34,410 nucleotides of DNA from Proteobacteria bacterium SG_bin6 (GTDB taxonomy: Bacteria; Pseudomonadota; Alphaproteobacteria; Sphingomonadales; Sphingomonadaceae): contig LWDJ01000031.1 in the NCBI GenBank assembly GCA_002083435.1, positions 1 through 34,410 on the forward strand, read 5' to 3'. The notes under the pieces were generated by a model. That model worked only from the letters and a program-made list of their open reading frames with translations. It made no database searches and was not told the DNA's origin. Both the position numbers and the translations under genes were made by a program. Of this stretch, positions 17,001 through 25,594 are shown one piece after another; position 1 is the first letter of the stretch; each line of letters starts with the position of its first letter.

Positions 17001-18704
17001 TTCGGGGCTCAGCTGCAACGCGAAATCGTGGATAAAGCCCTCGGCCTCGTCGGCGAGGGCGGTTGGCACTTCCTCGATCACGCGGAAGCCGAAATTCTCC
17101 AGCACCGGCACCGCGTCCGACAAAGCGAGCGCGCCGCCGTAGCGATAGATTTTCATCCGCAGTCCGCCCTCACCGCGATAAAGCCGCACCGAGCGCGCCT
17201 CAGGCGTCTCCAGCGTGGTCAGCCGCAGGATATCCAGCGCGGCCTCCTCGGCCGTTGCGACGGCGCGATAGGCCTGGGGGAAGCTGTTGGCATGGCGCAG
17301 GGCGAGCCGGGCGGCACGCGCGGGATCGGCGCGCTCGGCGATCGCTGCCTCCACCGCCGGCACCCAGCCGCGCACCATCCGCTGCAGCCGCAGGTTGAGC
17401 GGCGCCACTTCCGGCAACCGCCCCTCGCCGCGCAGATCGAAGGTATAGCGCAGCATCGCGACGACGCCGTCTTCCAGCGCGATCGACCAGTTGAGCAGCG
17501 CGCCGTGCGCGGCCTCGGCCAGCATATCGCCGATCGCGATGCGGCGGACCGTCGTCAAATCGTCACGCGGCAGCCAGACGAAGGCGAACAAATGCCGCCC
17601 CAGGATCGAGCGCACCAGCACCATCTGCGGCCGCGGCCGATCGGCGAGCGACATCGCGGTGAGCGCCAATTGCTCGACCGATGCCGGATCGAAGCTGATC
17701 AGCAAATCGTGCGGCAATTGGGTGAGCGCGTGCGACAGCGCCTTGCCGGCATGGCCCTTGGGATCGAAGCCGAACTTAGCCTCCATCGCCGCCAGCCGCG
17801 CGCGCAGCACCGGCACCGTTTGCGGCGCGGCATTCAGCGCCGAGGAGGTCCACAGCCCGGCATGGATCGACAGGCCCGTCAGCTGTCCACCCTCGCGCAG
17901 TGGCACCAGCACCAGGTCGAGCGGCACCGCGCGGTGGACGGCGGAGATAAGGTTCGACTTCACCAGCAGCGGCGCATGGTTCCCCGCCGCGAACCAATCG
18001 AGCGCGAGCTTGCGTGATATCTCGGCGAGGATCGGCACGGGCTGGTCCAGCCGGGCGATGCCGAGCTTATCGCTCCCCCCGACTTCGCGCCGCCAGCATT
18101 CATGGCCAAGCAGTGTGAAGTGCCGGTCAAGGAACCAGTTGAGCAGATCGCCGCCTTCGCGCTCGGTGCTGTCCTCGCTTTCACGCAGCCGTTCTGCATC
18201 GGCGGCGAGCGCAGCCTGGAGTGGCGGCCAATCAGCGACGGCGGCGCGGACATTGGCGAGCGCCCGTTCCAGATCGCCGAGCAATGCCCGGCGCCGACGG
18301 GCGTCGACGCGCTCCATCTCGATATAGATCATCGACTCGGGCGCGCCGTTGCCGACTGACTCGATCGTACCATCGGCCTGGCGCGTTACCGGCAGCACCG
18401 GATGGATGATGCGATCGATATCGATGTCATGCGCACCAATCGTCGCCGCGATCGAATCGACCAGGAAAGGCATATCGTCATTAACGATCGCGAGCCGCAT
18501 CTGCCGCTTGGTCTCGTCACCGCTGATCGTCTCGAGTTCCAGCCGAGGCGTCTCGGCCGGTCGGCCGCCGGCGGTCGCGGCGACGAAGCGCGCGGCTTCG
18601 CTTCGCTCGGCGTCGCCGAAGCCCTCCAACTCGCCCGGCAGGGCCCCTTCGACCAGCCGGACAGCAAGCGCCTCCGACAACGACTTGAGCGTGGCTTTGA
18701 CCAT
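14085..18704 (-). CDS. NAD-specific glutamate dehydrogenase, large (180-kDa) type
   Basis: The 1539-residue protein is a member of the L-GDH180 class, which oxidatively deaminates glutamate to 2-oxoglutarate with NAD and is usually catabolic. The long N-terminal part (about 1-690) carries ACT-like regulatory regions. The catalytic core follows with RGGLRWSDRRDDFRTE, VPTGAKGGFYPK (near residue 780, with the substrate-side lysines) and the nucleotide-binding region with GGSQGYDHKAMGITAKG and VVGCGDMSGDVFGNGM. A helical C-terminal domain completes it. Length is close to the family norm. It starts at ATG 18704 and is divergent from the amidohydrolase gene across 124 bases. No regulator is adjacent. 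Confidence 0.95.
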   Translation of the reverse strand: MVKATLKSLSEALAVRLVEGALPGELEGFGDAERSEAARFVAATAGGRPAETPRLELETISGDETKRQMRLAIVNDDMPFLVDSIAATIGAHDIDIDRIIHPVLPVTRQADGTIESVGNGAPESMIYIEMERVDARRRRALLGDLERALANVRAAVADWPPLQAALAADAERLRESEDSTEREGGDLLNWFLDRHFTLLGHECWRREVGGSDKLGIARLDQPVPILAEISRKLALDWFAAGNHAPLLVKSNLISAVHRAVPLDLVLVPLREGGQLTGLSIHAGLWTSSALNAAPQTVPVLRARLAAMEAKFGFDPKGHAGKALSHALTQLPHDLLISFDPASVEQLALTAMSLADRPRPQMVLVRSILGRHLFAFVWLPRDDLTTVRRIAIGDMLAEAAHGALLNWSIALEDGVVAMLRYTFDLRGEGRLPEVAPLNLRLQRMVRGWVPAVEAAIAERADPARAARLALRHANSFPQAYRAVATAEEAALDILRLTTLETPEARSVRLYRGEGGLRMKIYRYGGALALSDAVPVLENFGFRVIEEVPTALADEAEGFIHDFALQLSPEAAPGLIDGDPTILETAISAVLEGQAENDPFNRLIVDAGLSPQAVVLFRAWFRYLRQAGMAYSLVTVVDALRRAPHVAAALIARFEAAHAPGMGDVAAAEAEIARGLDGVSAIDDDRILRSIAGVIRATLRTNFYAPAAREAIAFKLDSAKVPGLPAPLPWREIWVYSPRVEGIHLRAGPVARGGLRWSDRRDDFRTEILGLMKAQRVKNAVIVPTGAKGGFYPKALPSPMNRDAWLAEGTEAYRIFIRTLLSVTDNIVEGKVVHPQGVRIHDGEDPYFVVAADKGTATFSDVANAIALDRGFWLGDAFASGGSQGYDHKAMGITAKGGWLSVQRHFAERGIDVQSDSIRVVGCGDMSGDVFGNGMLLSKALRLVAAFDHRHIFLDPNPDPAKGWDERARLFALPRSSWADYDKALISPGGGVFARTEKLIRLSDEVRAALGIAATELDPAALISAILKAPVDLIWFGGIGTYVKAAAENNVQVGDPTNDRLRVNAEELRAVAIGEGANLGVTQAGRIAFAAGGGRINTDFIDNSAGVDCSDNEVNIKIALNREMIEGRLGFDARNELLVGMTDDVAHIVLEDNRLQTLALSIMEHDGAKALPSYVRLIEIFESAGRLDRHVEGLGSNDDLLRRAQDRRGLTRPELAVLLATAKLALQEAVEHSPLANDAATRADLFAAFPPAMRAQFGAAIDAHRLRGEIVATKLANRIVNRLGVLHPFELAEEEGAALSDIAAMFVVVEHLFELPALWAEIEAASVPEAARIALFDEVALATRSHIADLLRLSAPGSSPRAVLDQIGAGVEQLEAQLATLLEDEARGQSARIAQRLQAAGAPEALVRQVVRIFELDGAVGLADLGRRLGVTVDGLTRAFTRLGEALGLDWAQTQAARLDSSDPWERLLIAGLARDFQQIRLEFLGRDAGNPQARVDAWLGEHAPRVAQFRALVDRARRATAPNAAMLAQIAGQARVLLGR

Positions 18705-18828
18705 GGCGCGCTTCTAGGCGCGGCGAGCGGATCAGAGCAAGGCGCGAGTGGCTTCGCGGCGACAATGAGCGTTGCACTGGACACCTGATCGCGTCACTGT
18801 CACTTGTCATTCTCGGGAACAAAATATC

Positions 18829-20904
18829 ATGCGCCGATTGCTGCTCGCACCGCTTTTGCTTGCCACCGCCGCGCCGGCGATACTGTTCGCGCACGAAGCC
18901 GCGCCCTCGGCGACGCCCGGCCCCGCGACCAAGGAGCAGTTGCTGGTCCCGCCCGCCGGTGCGCGCCACTATACGATCAGCTCGGTCGCGGGAAAGCATG
19001 GTGACATCTGGTCATGGACGCTGCCCGATGGGCAGACCGCCTACCGCATGTCGATGACCCTGCGCGGCTGGGTGACCGAGACCGACGAGGTGATCGGCTT
19101 TGGCCCTGACAAACGCCCTACCCGGATCGCGGTGCGCGGCTTCACCGACTCGGGCGACGCGACCGAGAATTTCAGCGTCGACTCAGCCGGCGTCGCGCAT
19201 TGGAAAACGGCGGTAGACGAAGGATCGGCGCCGTTCGCGAACCGGCGCTATAACAGCTATGGCGGGCCGTGGCTGGCGGGCGAAACCGACATCGCGGCGT
19301 TCGTCGCGGCGGGGGAAAAGGGTATCGACCTGCTGCCGCAGGGCCATGCCTCGATCAGCATCGGCAAGGCGGTGACGATCGACGGCCCCAACGGCCCCAA
19401 GACAGTGAAGCTGGCCTTCGTCCAGGGCCTGGGCTTCGCCCCCACGCCGATGTGGCTCGACGATCAGAACCGCTTCTTCGGCTTCGCCAGCATCATTTCG
19501 CTGCTGCCCGAAGGCTATGAGGCGGCCGGCCCCAGGTTGAAGGACATTCAGGACGCGGCGACCGCCGACATGGTGCGCGATGTGGCGCACCGATTCCTCA
19601 GCCCCGGCAACCGCACGCCCACGCTGATCGATCATGTCCTGCTGTTCGATTCGGTCGGCGGGCGCTACCTGCCCGACCAGGCTGTGCTGATCGCCGATGG
19701 CAAGGTGGCCGCCGTCGCGAAGGGCGGCACGCTCAAGGCTCCCGCCGGGGCGACGGTGATCGACGGGCGCGGCAAGACGCTCTCGCCAGGATTATGGGAC
19801 GCCCATCGCCATATCGGTGGGGACGACTGGAACCTGCTCCAGAATGTCGCGACGGGGATGACCAATTACCGCAGCCCCGGGTCGATGATCGACGAGTCGC
19901 TCAGCATCTTCAAGCGGCGGGGGACGGGCGATCTGCTCGCGCCCGATGGCAAGGTGTCGGTGATCGTCGATCGCAAGGATCCCCTCGCCGCCCAAGGCGC
20001 GCTCACCGTTACATCGGCGGAGGAAGCGATCGCGGCGGTGCGCAAGATCAAGGCAGCCGGCATGTGGGGGGTAAAGTTCTACACCTCGATGAACCCGGCG
20101 TGGATCGCGCCGGCAGCAGCCGAGGCGCACAAGCTCGGCCTGCACGTCCACGGCCATATTCCCGCCGGGATGCGCCCGCTGGAGGCGGTGCGCGCGGGCT
20201 ATGACGAGATCACCCACATCAATTTCATCATGATGCAGGCGATGCCGCAGGAGGTGGTCGACAAGGCCAACACCGCCGCGCGGCTGGAGGGGCCGGCCAA
20301 GTACGGCAAGGATGTCGATCTCGATTCACCCGAGATGAAGGCGTTCTATGCCGAACTCGCCCAGCGCAAGACGATCATCGATCCGACGTTGACCGTGTGG
20401 GAACCGCTGATGACGTCGGACGGCAGCGCTTTGTCGCCCGAATATTCACCCTTCGCCGATGTCGCGCCGCCCGCCGTGACGCGCGGCTGGAAGATCGCCG
20501 GCTATCCGCTGTTCGGCGGCCTGACCCGCGACGATTTCCGCAAGAGCTTTGCGAAGATGATCGGCGTGGTCGGGCGGCTGCACCGGGCGGGGGTGCCGAT
20601 CGTCGCCGGCACCGATGGCTATGGGCTCGAGCTAGTGCGCGAGCTGGAACTCTATCAGCAGGCCGGGCTCACCAACCCCGAGGCGCTGCAGACCGCGACG
20701 ATCATTCCCGCGCGGATGACCGGGATGGCCGATCGCACCGGATCGATCGCGGTGGGCAAGACCGCCGACATCATCCTGGTGAACGGCGATGTTTCGAAGA
20801 ACATTGGCGCGCTGCGCCAAGTGCACACCGTGTTCCTCGACGGCTACCGCCTCGATGGTGACGCGCTGCGTAAGGCGAGCGGGCTGAGCGGAATGCCGAA
20901 GTAA
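18829..20904 (+). CDS. Exported amidohydrolase family metalloenzyme
   Basis: The 691-residue protein has a signal peptide (about 1-21, ending LFAHEA). About 270 residues without a motif I recognise come next, then an amidohydrolase TIM barrel. The metal site is complete: His326-x-His328 in DAHRHIGG, Lys416 in GVKFYTS (likely the carboxylated bridging lysine), His443 in HVHGHIPAG, His463 in EITHINF and Asp596 in AGTDGYG. The beta-sandwich halves flank it (VLIADGKVAAV near 287 and ADIILVNGDVSKNIG near 650). Such periplasmic enzymes hydrolyse cyclic amides or peptides; the substrate is unknown. The ATG at 18829 is chosen over 18772 because it begins the signal peptide. It converges with the PAS gene, 7 bases apart. 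Confidence 0.88.
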   Translation: MRRLLLAPLLLATAAPAILFAHEAAPSATPGPATKEQLLVPPAGARHYTISSVAGKHGDIWSWTLPDGQTAYRMSMTLRGWVTETDEVIGFGPDKRPTRIAVRGFTDSGDATENFSVDSAGVAHWKTAVDEGSAPFANRRYNSYGGPWLAGETDIAAFVAAGEKGIDLLPQGHASISIGKAVTIDGPNGPKTVKLAFVQGLGFAPTPMWLDDQNRFFGFASIISLLPEGYEAAGPRLKDIQDAATADMVRDVAHRFLSPGNRTPTLIDHVLLFDSVGGRYLPDQAVLIADGKVAAVAKGGTLKAPAGATVIDGRGKTLSPGLWDAHRHIGGDDWNLLQNVATGMTNYRSPGSMIDESLSIFKRRGTGDLLAPDGKVSVIVDRKDPLAAQGALTVTSAEEAIAAVRKIKAAGMWGVKFYTSMNPAWIAPAAAEAHKLGLHVHGHIPAGMRPLEAVRAGYDEITHINFIMMQAMPQEVVDKANTAARLEGPAKYGKDVDLDSPEMKAFYAELAQRKTIIDPTLTVWEPLMTSDGSALSPEYSPFADVAPPAVTRGWKIAGYPLFGGLTRDDFRKSFAKMIGVVGRLHRAGVPIVAGTDGYGLELVRELELYQQAGLTNPEALQTATIIPARMTGMADRTGSIAVGKTADIILVNGDVSKNIGALRQVHTVFLDGYRLDGDALRKASGLSGMPK

Positions 20905-20911
20905 GCCGTGC

Positions 20912-22177
20912 TCAGCCAGCCGCGCGGGCGATGGCGCGCGCGGCAGCGGGGTCGTCGGCGGTCAGGCTGGCGATCACCTCGAATGCCTTGCCCTTACGCG
21001 CGACGAGCACGACGAACGCGCCGTCATCGGCCTCGACCGGCAGCGCGACTTCGCCGAGCACGGGCGCTGCGTTAAGTTTACGCCGGGCCTTGGCGAGCGG
21101 GTCGCGGGGCGCCCCTGCGGGCCGCTTGGCGGCGCGTTCCGCGGCGACCACGCCCTTGATCCCGCCCTCGCTCACTTCGAGGAAATCGGCGAGCGCCCCC
21201 ACCGGCACGTTATGCCGCCGGGCATGGGCGAGCACCGCCGCAAATTCGGTGATCCGAGTCTTGTCGTAATCGGCGCCGAACACGAGCTTGACGATCGGCG
21301 TCATCGGCGCGCGCTCCTGCGCCTTGATGCCGGCGGCGTCGCGCAGCGCGACATAGGCGGCTTGGTCGGCCTCGGCGGCGGCGGCGAAATCATAGGCGCG
21401 GCCGAGCGCGCGGTAGAGCGCGGCGCGGCTGCGGGTGTCGGCGGCGCGGACGGCGGCGGCGCTTTGCTGCGCGAGCGTCAGCTGGTCGGCGAGCGGCAAG
21501 GCACCGCCCGGCGCCGGCGCCACGTCCTCGATCGGCGCCATCCCCGCGCTCGGACCGCTCGCCCAGGCGGTGGCGGCGGGTACGCGCGGCGTCTGGCGGA
21601 TCGCGGCGGCGACCTCGGCCTCGAGCGCGGCTTGCGTCGCGGCGTCGACCATCTCCTTCCAGTTGATCACGCCATAGATGAAGTCGATCGTCTCCCCGGT
21701 CGACGAAAACGGCATCAAAATGCCGCGATACAGCGTGTTATAGCCGCGCAAGCCGACAAATTCGGCCTCGAACCCGATCGGCGCGCGATTGGCGATGATC
21801 TGCAGATAATGATCGGTCAGGCGCGACAGCAGCGATCGGCTCGGCACCTCGCTGATCCGGCTGATCGTGCCGGGCAGACCGCATTCACCGCGCAGCGCAT
21901 GACCGAGATAGCGGATCTGCGGGTCCTCGATCCCGCCGGTGAAATCGAGCAGCACCGAATTCGGCCCAAAATCGGCGATATTTTCCGGGTCCAGATCGGC
22001 GATGTCCGGATAAGGCCGGCCGTTCAGCAACGCGACCCAGTGATTATAGGCGCGTACATGCATCCGGCGTTCGTCGGTGCCGATTTGCGGGCTGGGATTG
22101 TCGTCAACACTCATATCCGCCCTTTCGTCGCCCGCGACGTCGATCGCCTCGTCCTCGTCGAACCCCAGCCTGTCCAT
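20912..22177 (-). CDS. PAS-domain protein (PAS_5 type)
   Basis: A 421-residue cytosolic protein. Residues about 38-175 match the alphaproteobacterial PAS_5 type (PF07310 as I recall it), with YNHWVALLNGRPYPDIADLDP and a final FIYGVINWKE. The rest is Ala-rich and helical, with a Lys/Arg-rich stretch (AKRPAGAPRDPLAKARRK). No kinase, GGDEF or helix-turn-helix domain is visible, so it may sense a small ligand and act through protein contacts. The start is uncertain: ATG 22177 gives an acidic leader, while ATG 22114 would give MSVDDNPSPQ. I keep the longer form because its codon usage looks coding. It is divergent from the tRNA gene. Confidence 0.8.
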   Translation of the reverse strand: MDRLGFDEDEAIDVAGDERADMSVDDNPSPQIGTDERRMHVRAYNHWVALLNGRPYPDIADLDPENIADFGPNSVLLDFTGGIEDPQIRYLGHALRGECGLPGTISRISEVPSRSLLSRLTDHYLQIIANRAPIGFEAEFVGLRGYNTLYRGILMPFSSTGETIDFIYGVINWKEMVDAATQAALEAEVAAAIRQTPRVPAATAWASGPSAGMAPIEDVAPAPGGALPLADQLTLAQQSAAAVRAADTRSRAALYRALGRAYDFAAAAEADQAAYVALRDAAGIKAQERAPMTPIVKLVFGADYDKTRITEFAAVLAHARRHNVPVGALADFLEVSEGGIKGVVAAERAAKRPAGAPRDPLAKARRKLNAAPVLGEVALPVEADDGAFVVLVARKGKAFEVIASLTADDPAAARAIARAAG

Positions 22178-22268
22178 GCGCGTCAGTCCCCGGCGGCCGG
22201 CTTGCCCCCGTTGGTGCTTGTGCCCCGGCCGTGGTAAATGATCGGTAAAGCAGCGCCGCTAGATGCGC

Positions 22269-22297
22269 TTGCACCGCCCGCACCAAGCTGATAAGCG
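22269..22297 (+). promoter_or_regulatory. Possible tRNA-Thr promoter
   Basis: TTGCAC (22269-22274) and, 17 bases on, TAAGCG (22292-22297) preceded by TG one base away, an extended -10 arrangement. They lie 44 bases upstream of the mature tRNA 5' end. The -10 lacks the conserved final T, so this is tentative. Confidence 0.35.
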
Positions 22298-22321
22298 CCC
22301 CGCTCACGCTCGCACGGGCCC

Positions 22322-22340
22322 GCCCGGCGCAGCGCCGGGC
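22322..22340. repeat. Near-perfect palindrome abutting the tRNA 5' end
   Basis: GCCCGGCGC, one A, then GCGCCGGGC. This 9-bp stem with a single-base centre ends directly at tRNA position 1. In the precursor it could sit against the RNase P cleavage site. Confidence 0.6.
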
Positions 22341-22416
22341 GCCGCTTTAGCTCAGCCGGTAGAGCACATCATTCGTAATGATGGGGTCGCGTGTTCGAGT
22401 CACGCAAGCGGCACCA
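22341..22416 (+). tRNA. tRNA-Thr (anticodon CGT)
   Basis: A 76-base cloverleaf can be folded by eye. The acceptor stem is GCCGCTT with AAGCGGC. The D arm is GCTC/GAGC, the anticodon stem CATCA/TGATG around TTCGTAA (anticodon CGT at 22374-22376), and the T arm GCGTG/CACGC around TTCGAGT. The discriminator is A (22413) and CCA (22414-22416) is encoded. It reads the ACG codon. No att-like repeat of its 3' end was seen in the next genes. Confidence 0.96.
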
Positions 22417-22579
22417 GTTTCCTGTTAGAATATTGTCGCCACTGGCAGGCGAAGCCGCGCGACTGACCAGTTGTGTCACGCGCTCCCTACATAGCGCCTT
22501 TCGCACGGGCTGGAGCGCGCGGGCGAAGCTGTTAGATTGCCTTTTGCCGATGGAACCCGCCGCCAGCCGGAGCCGCCCG

Positions 22580-23389
22580 ATGTCCGATCCGCTCGATGCC
22601 CCCTATCCGCTCGCCCCCCTCGTCATCGACCGTTTCCACCAGCAAGGCTTCATCCGCCTGAAGCAAGTGCTCCCCGCCGACCTGCTCGCCGACTATGGCG
22701 CCGAGATCACCCGCCTCACCCTCGCACTCAACACCGAGACCCGCCCGCTCGAAGAGCGCGACACCTATGATCGCGCTTTCCTCCAGGTGATGAACCTGTG
22801 GCGCCATTCGGAAAAGGTGCGGCGCTTCGTGTTCGGGAAAAGGCTCGCAGGGATCGCCGCGCGGCTGATCGGCGCGCAAGGCGTGCGGTTGTATCATGAC
22901 CAGTCGCTCTACAAGGAGCCCTCGGGCGGCATCACCCCGGCCCATGCCGACCAATATTATTGGCCCTTCGCCTCGGACAAAACGGTGACGGCGTGGGTCC
23001 CGCTGCAGCCGGTGCCACCCGAAATGGGGCCGCTCGCTTTCTTCGCCGGCAGCCACCGCGAGGCGTTCGGTCGCGATCTGCCGATCTCGGACGAGAGCGA
23101 GGCGGCGATCACCGCCGCAATGGAAGCCCGCGCCTTCCCGCTCGACGAAGCTCCCTATGACTTGGGCGAGGTAAGCTTCCATCTGGGCTGGACCTTCCAC
23201 CGCGCCGGCGCCAACAGAGCGGCAACCCCGCGTTCGGTGATGACGATGATCTATTTCGATCGCGACATGAGGGTCGCCGCGCCCGCCAATATGATGCAGG
23301 CCAATGATCTCGCCACCTGGTTGCCCGGCGTCCAGCCCGGCGAGGCCGCCGCCTCGCCGCTCAACCCCGTGCTGTTCGAAGCAGCGTGA
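22580..23389 (+). CDS. Phytanoyl-CoA dioxygenase family protein
   Basis: The 269-residue protein is an Fe(II)/2-oxoglutarate-type dioxygenase of the PhyH family. The iron ligands are visible as His122-x-Asp124 in PAHADQYYWPF and the distal His207 in TFHRAG; Arg218 in TPRSVMTMIYF is placed to bind 2-oxoglutarate. The substrate is not readable; bacterial members hydroxylate diverse small molecules. I chose ATG 22580 because GGAG lies 7 bases before it; ATG 22550 is an alternative. The stop overlaps the GH92 gene by 4 bases (GTGA), so both are probably one operon, starting 163 bases behind the tRNA. Confidence 0.88.
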   Translation: MSDPLDAPYPLAPLVIDRFHQQGFIRLKQVLPADLLADYGAEITRLTLALNTETRPLEERDTYDRAFLQVMNLWRHSEKVRRFVFGKRLAGIAARLIGAQGVRLYHDQSLYKEPSGGITPAHADQYYWPFASDKTVTAWVPLQPVPPEMGPLAFFAGSHREAFGRDLPISDESEAAITAAMEARAFPLDEAPYDLGEVSFHLGWTFHRAGANRAATPRSVMTMIYFDRDMRVAAPANMMQANDLATWLPGVQPGEAAASPLNPVLFEAA

Positions 23390-25557
23390 GGCTGTTCGCC
23401 GCGCTCGCCCTGCTGCTGCTGGCGGTGCCGGCGGCGGCGCAGCGCCTGGTCGATCGGGTCGATCCGTTCATTGGCACCGAGGGCACCGGCCACACTTTTC
23501 CGGCGCCAAGCCTGCCCTTCGGCATGGTCCAGCCCGGGCCGGACAATGCCGAAACGGGGTGGGAATATACCTCGGGCTATCAGTTGCGCGCGCCGAAGAT
23601 TCTAGGCTTTTCGCAGAACCGAGCGAGCGGATCGGGCATCCCGGAATTGGGCGATGTGCTGATGATGCCCAGCCTCGGCCGTCGCGCCGACTTCAGCAGT
23701 CGCAAGGCAGACGAGGTCGCGCGGCCCGGCTATTACGCGGTGCGGCTACCGGATAACGGCGTCCGGGTGGAGCTGACCGCGGGCCTCCGCACCGCCTTCC
23801 ACCGCTATCGCTTCGATCGCGGCGGGCGGGTGTGGGTGCTGGTCGACCTCCAGCACGGGCTGACTTTTCTCAGCGACCGCCAGCCGGTGCTCGCGAGCGA
23901 CACCCGCGTCACGCGCGACGGGGTGGAGGGCGTGCAGCGCCGCCGCAACTGGACGACGCGCACCATCGCCTTCAGCCTGGTCTTCGATCGCCCGGTCGCC
24001 GAGAGGATCGAGCTGGCCCCGCGTCCGGGCGACGCCGCCAAGCGCTATCTGCTCGGCTTCGATCTCGGGCCCGGGCGGGTGCTGCAGGCAAAGGTTGGCC
24101 TCTCGACCGTCGATGTCGCGGGGGCGCGGCGCAACCGCGCAAGCTTGGCCGGTTGGGACTTCGCCGCCACCCGCCGCGCCGCCGAGCAAGCCTGGGAGAA
24201 GCTCCTCGCACGCGCGACGATCACCGCGCCCGTGCCGCAGCAGCGCATCTTCTACACGGCACTTTACCACGCCTTCCTTCACCCCAGCGTGGTGAGCGAT
24301 GTCGACGGACGTTGGCGCGGGCCCGATGGCGCGGTGCGCACCGCCGCGCGCGGCCTGCGCTATTCCACGCTTTCGCTGTGGGACACGTTCCGCGCCGCCC
24401 ACCCGCTCTACACCCTGCTCGTGCCCGAACGGGTGGATGATTTCGTGCAGAGCCTGATCGACCAGGCGGGCACCAAGGGCCGGCTGCCAATGTGGCCGAT
24501 CTGGGGTGGCGAGACCGGGACGATGATCGGCGAGCCCGCCATCCCGGTGATCGCCGACGCCTGGGCCAAGGGGTTTCGCGGCTTCGATGGCGCGCGGGCG
24601 CTCGCGGCGATGGTCCGCACCGGCCAGGAGGATAACCGCGTTCGCGCCGCCGACGACGTTTCTCGATCGAGCTGGGCGCAATATGAGCAATACGGTTATT
24701 TCCCGTTCGATATCGCGGGCGGAGAGGCGGTGTCGCGCACGCTGGAGGCGGGCATCCATGACGATGCGACCGCACGCATGGCGGCGATGCTCGGCGACCG
24801 CGCGACGGCGGCGCGCTTCGCGGAGCGGGCACGGGCGTGGCGCAACCTGATCGATCCCGAAACCCGGCTCGCGCGTGGTCGCGACAGCCAGGGACGGTGG
24901 CGCACGCCGTTCGATCCGATCGTCCCCACCTCGCCGCTCAACAATCCGGGCGATTATACCGAGGCCAATGCCTGGCAGTATAGCTGGACACCCGGGCTAT
25001 TCGATCCACCCGGGCTGATCGCGGCGATGGGCGGACCCGCTGCCTTCCGCGCCAGGCTCGACCGCTTCTTCTTCGAGCTGAAACCGACGCAAGGCGCCGA
25101 ATATCTGGGGCAGGAGGCGATGATCGGCCAATATGCCCATGGCAATGAACCAAGCCACCATATCGCCTGGCTCTATGCCCTCACCGACCACCCCTGGACC
25201 GGCCAGCAGCTGGTGCGGCGGATCGCGGACGAATTCTATCGCGACGATCCGCGCGGCATCATTGGCAACGACGATTGCGGGCAGATGAGCGCTTGGTACG
25301 TGTTCGCGACGTTGGGCTTTTATCCGCTCGAACCCGCGAGCGGACGCTATGTGCTGGGTGCCCCGTTGGTGCCGCGCGCGGTGCTCCGGCTGGCGGGCGG
25401 ACGGCGGCTCATCGTCTCCGCGCCGGCGCTGGACGATCGCGACTATGCGCGCGACGCTTTGCTCGACGGCCGGCCGCTTGGCGGCAGCGTGAGCCATCGT
25501 GCCCTGACAAAGGGGGGCACGCTGCGGTTCGTGCCAGCGCCGATCGCCGGGAAATGA
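23386..25557 (+). CDS. Exported GH92 family glycoside hydrolase (alpha-mannosidase-like)
   Basis: The 723-residue protein has a signal peptide (about 1-18, ending AAAQ). The GH92 hallmarks follow: DPFIGTEG and the PFGMVQPGPDN block near the N-terminus, GNEPSHH (586-592, with the probable acid Glu588), and NDDCGQMSAWYVF (from 628, with Asp629/Asp630 as probable base). GH92 enzymes are calcium-dependent exo-alpha-mannosidases, usually acting on N-glycan or yeast mannan. One conserved stretch differs: after MWPIWGGETG the usual MIGYH reads MIGEP (380-384), so a substrate-contacting His is lost and specificity may differ. It starts at GTG overlapping the dioxygenase stop. No TonB receptor or other glycan genes are adjacent. 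Confidence 0.92.
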   Translation: MRLFAALALLLLAVPAAAQRLVDRVDPFIGTEGTGHTFPAPSLPFGMVQPGPDNAETGWEYTSGYQLRAPKILGFSQNRASGSGIPELGDVLMMPSLGRRADFSSRKADEVARPGYYAVRLPDNGVRVELTAGLRTAFHRYRFDRGGRVWVLVDLQHGLTFLSDRQPVLASDTRVTRDGVEGVQRRRNWTTRTIAFSLVFDRPVAERIELAPRPGDAAKRYLLGFDLGPGRVLQAKVGLSTVDVAGARRNRASLAGWDFAATRRAAEQAWEKLLARATITAPVPQQRIFYTALYHAFLHPSVVSDVDGRWRGPDGAVRTAARGLRYSTLSLWDTFRAAHPLYTLLVPERVDDFVQSLIDQAGTKGRLPMWPIWGGETGTMIGEPAIPVIADAWAKGFRGFDGARALAAMVRTGQEDNRVRAADDVSRSSWAQYEQYGYFPFDIAGGEAVSRTLEAGIHDDATARMAAMLGDRATAARFAERARAWRNLIDPETRLARGRDSQGRWRTPFDPIVPTSPLNNPGDYTEANAWQYSWTPGLFDPPGLIAAMGGPAAFRARLDRFFFELKPTQGAEYLGQEAMIGQYAHGNEPSHHIAWLYALTDHPWTGQQLVRRIADEFYRDDPRGIIGNDDCGQMSAWYVFATLGFYPLEPASGRYVLGAPLVPRAVLRLAGGRRLIVSAPALDDRDYARDALLDGRPLGGSVSHRALTKGGTLRFVPAPIAGK

Positions 25558-25594
25558 CCGACGGCAGGTCAAACCGATTTAACCGCGCCGTTCG

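Noticed and set aside
15858..18017. 719-residue open frame antisense to the glutamate dehydrogenase
   Set aside because: Same reason: shadow of a strongly coding gene, with low-complexity His/Arg/Gln-rich translation.
22341..22600. Integration site at the tRNA-Thr gene
   Set aside because: No repeat of the tRNA 3' end and no integrase found downstream in the window.
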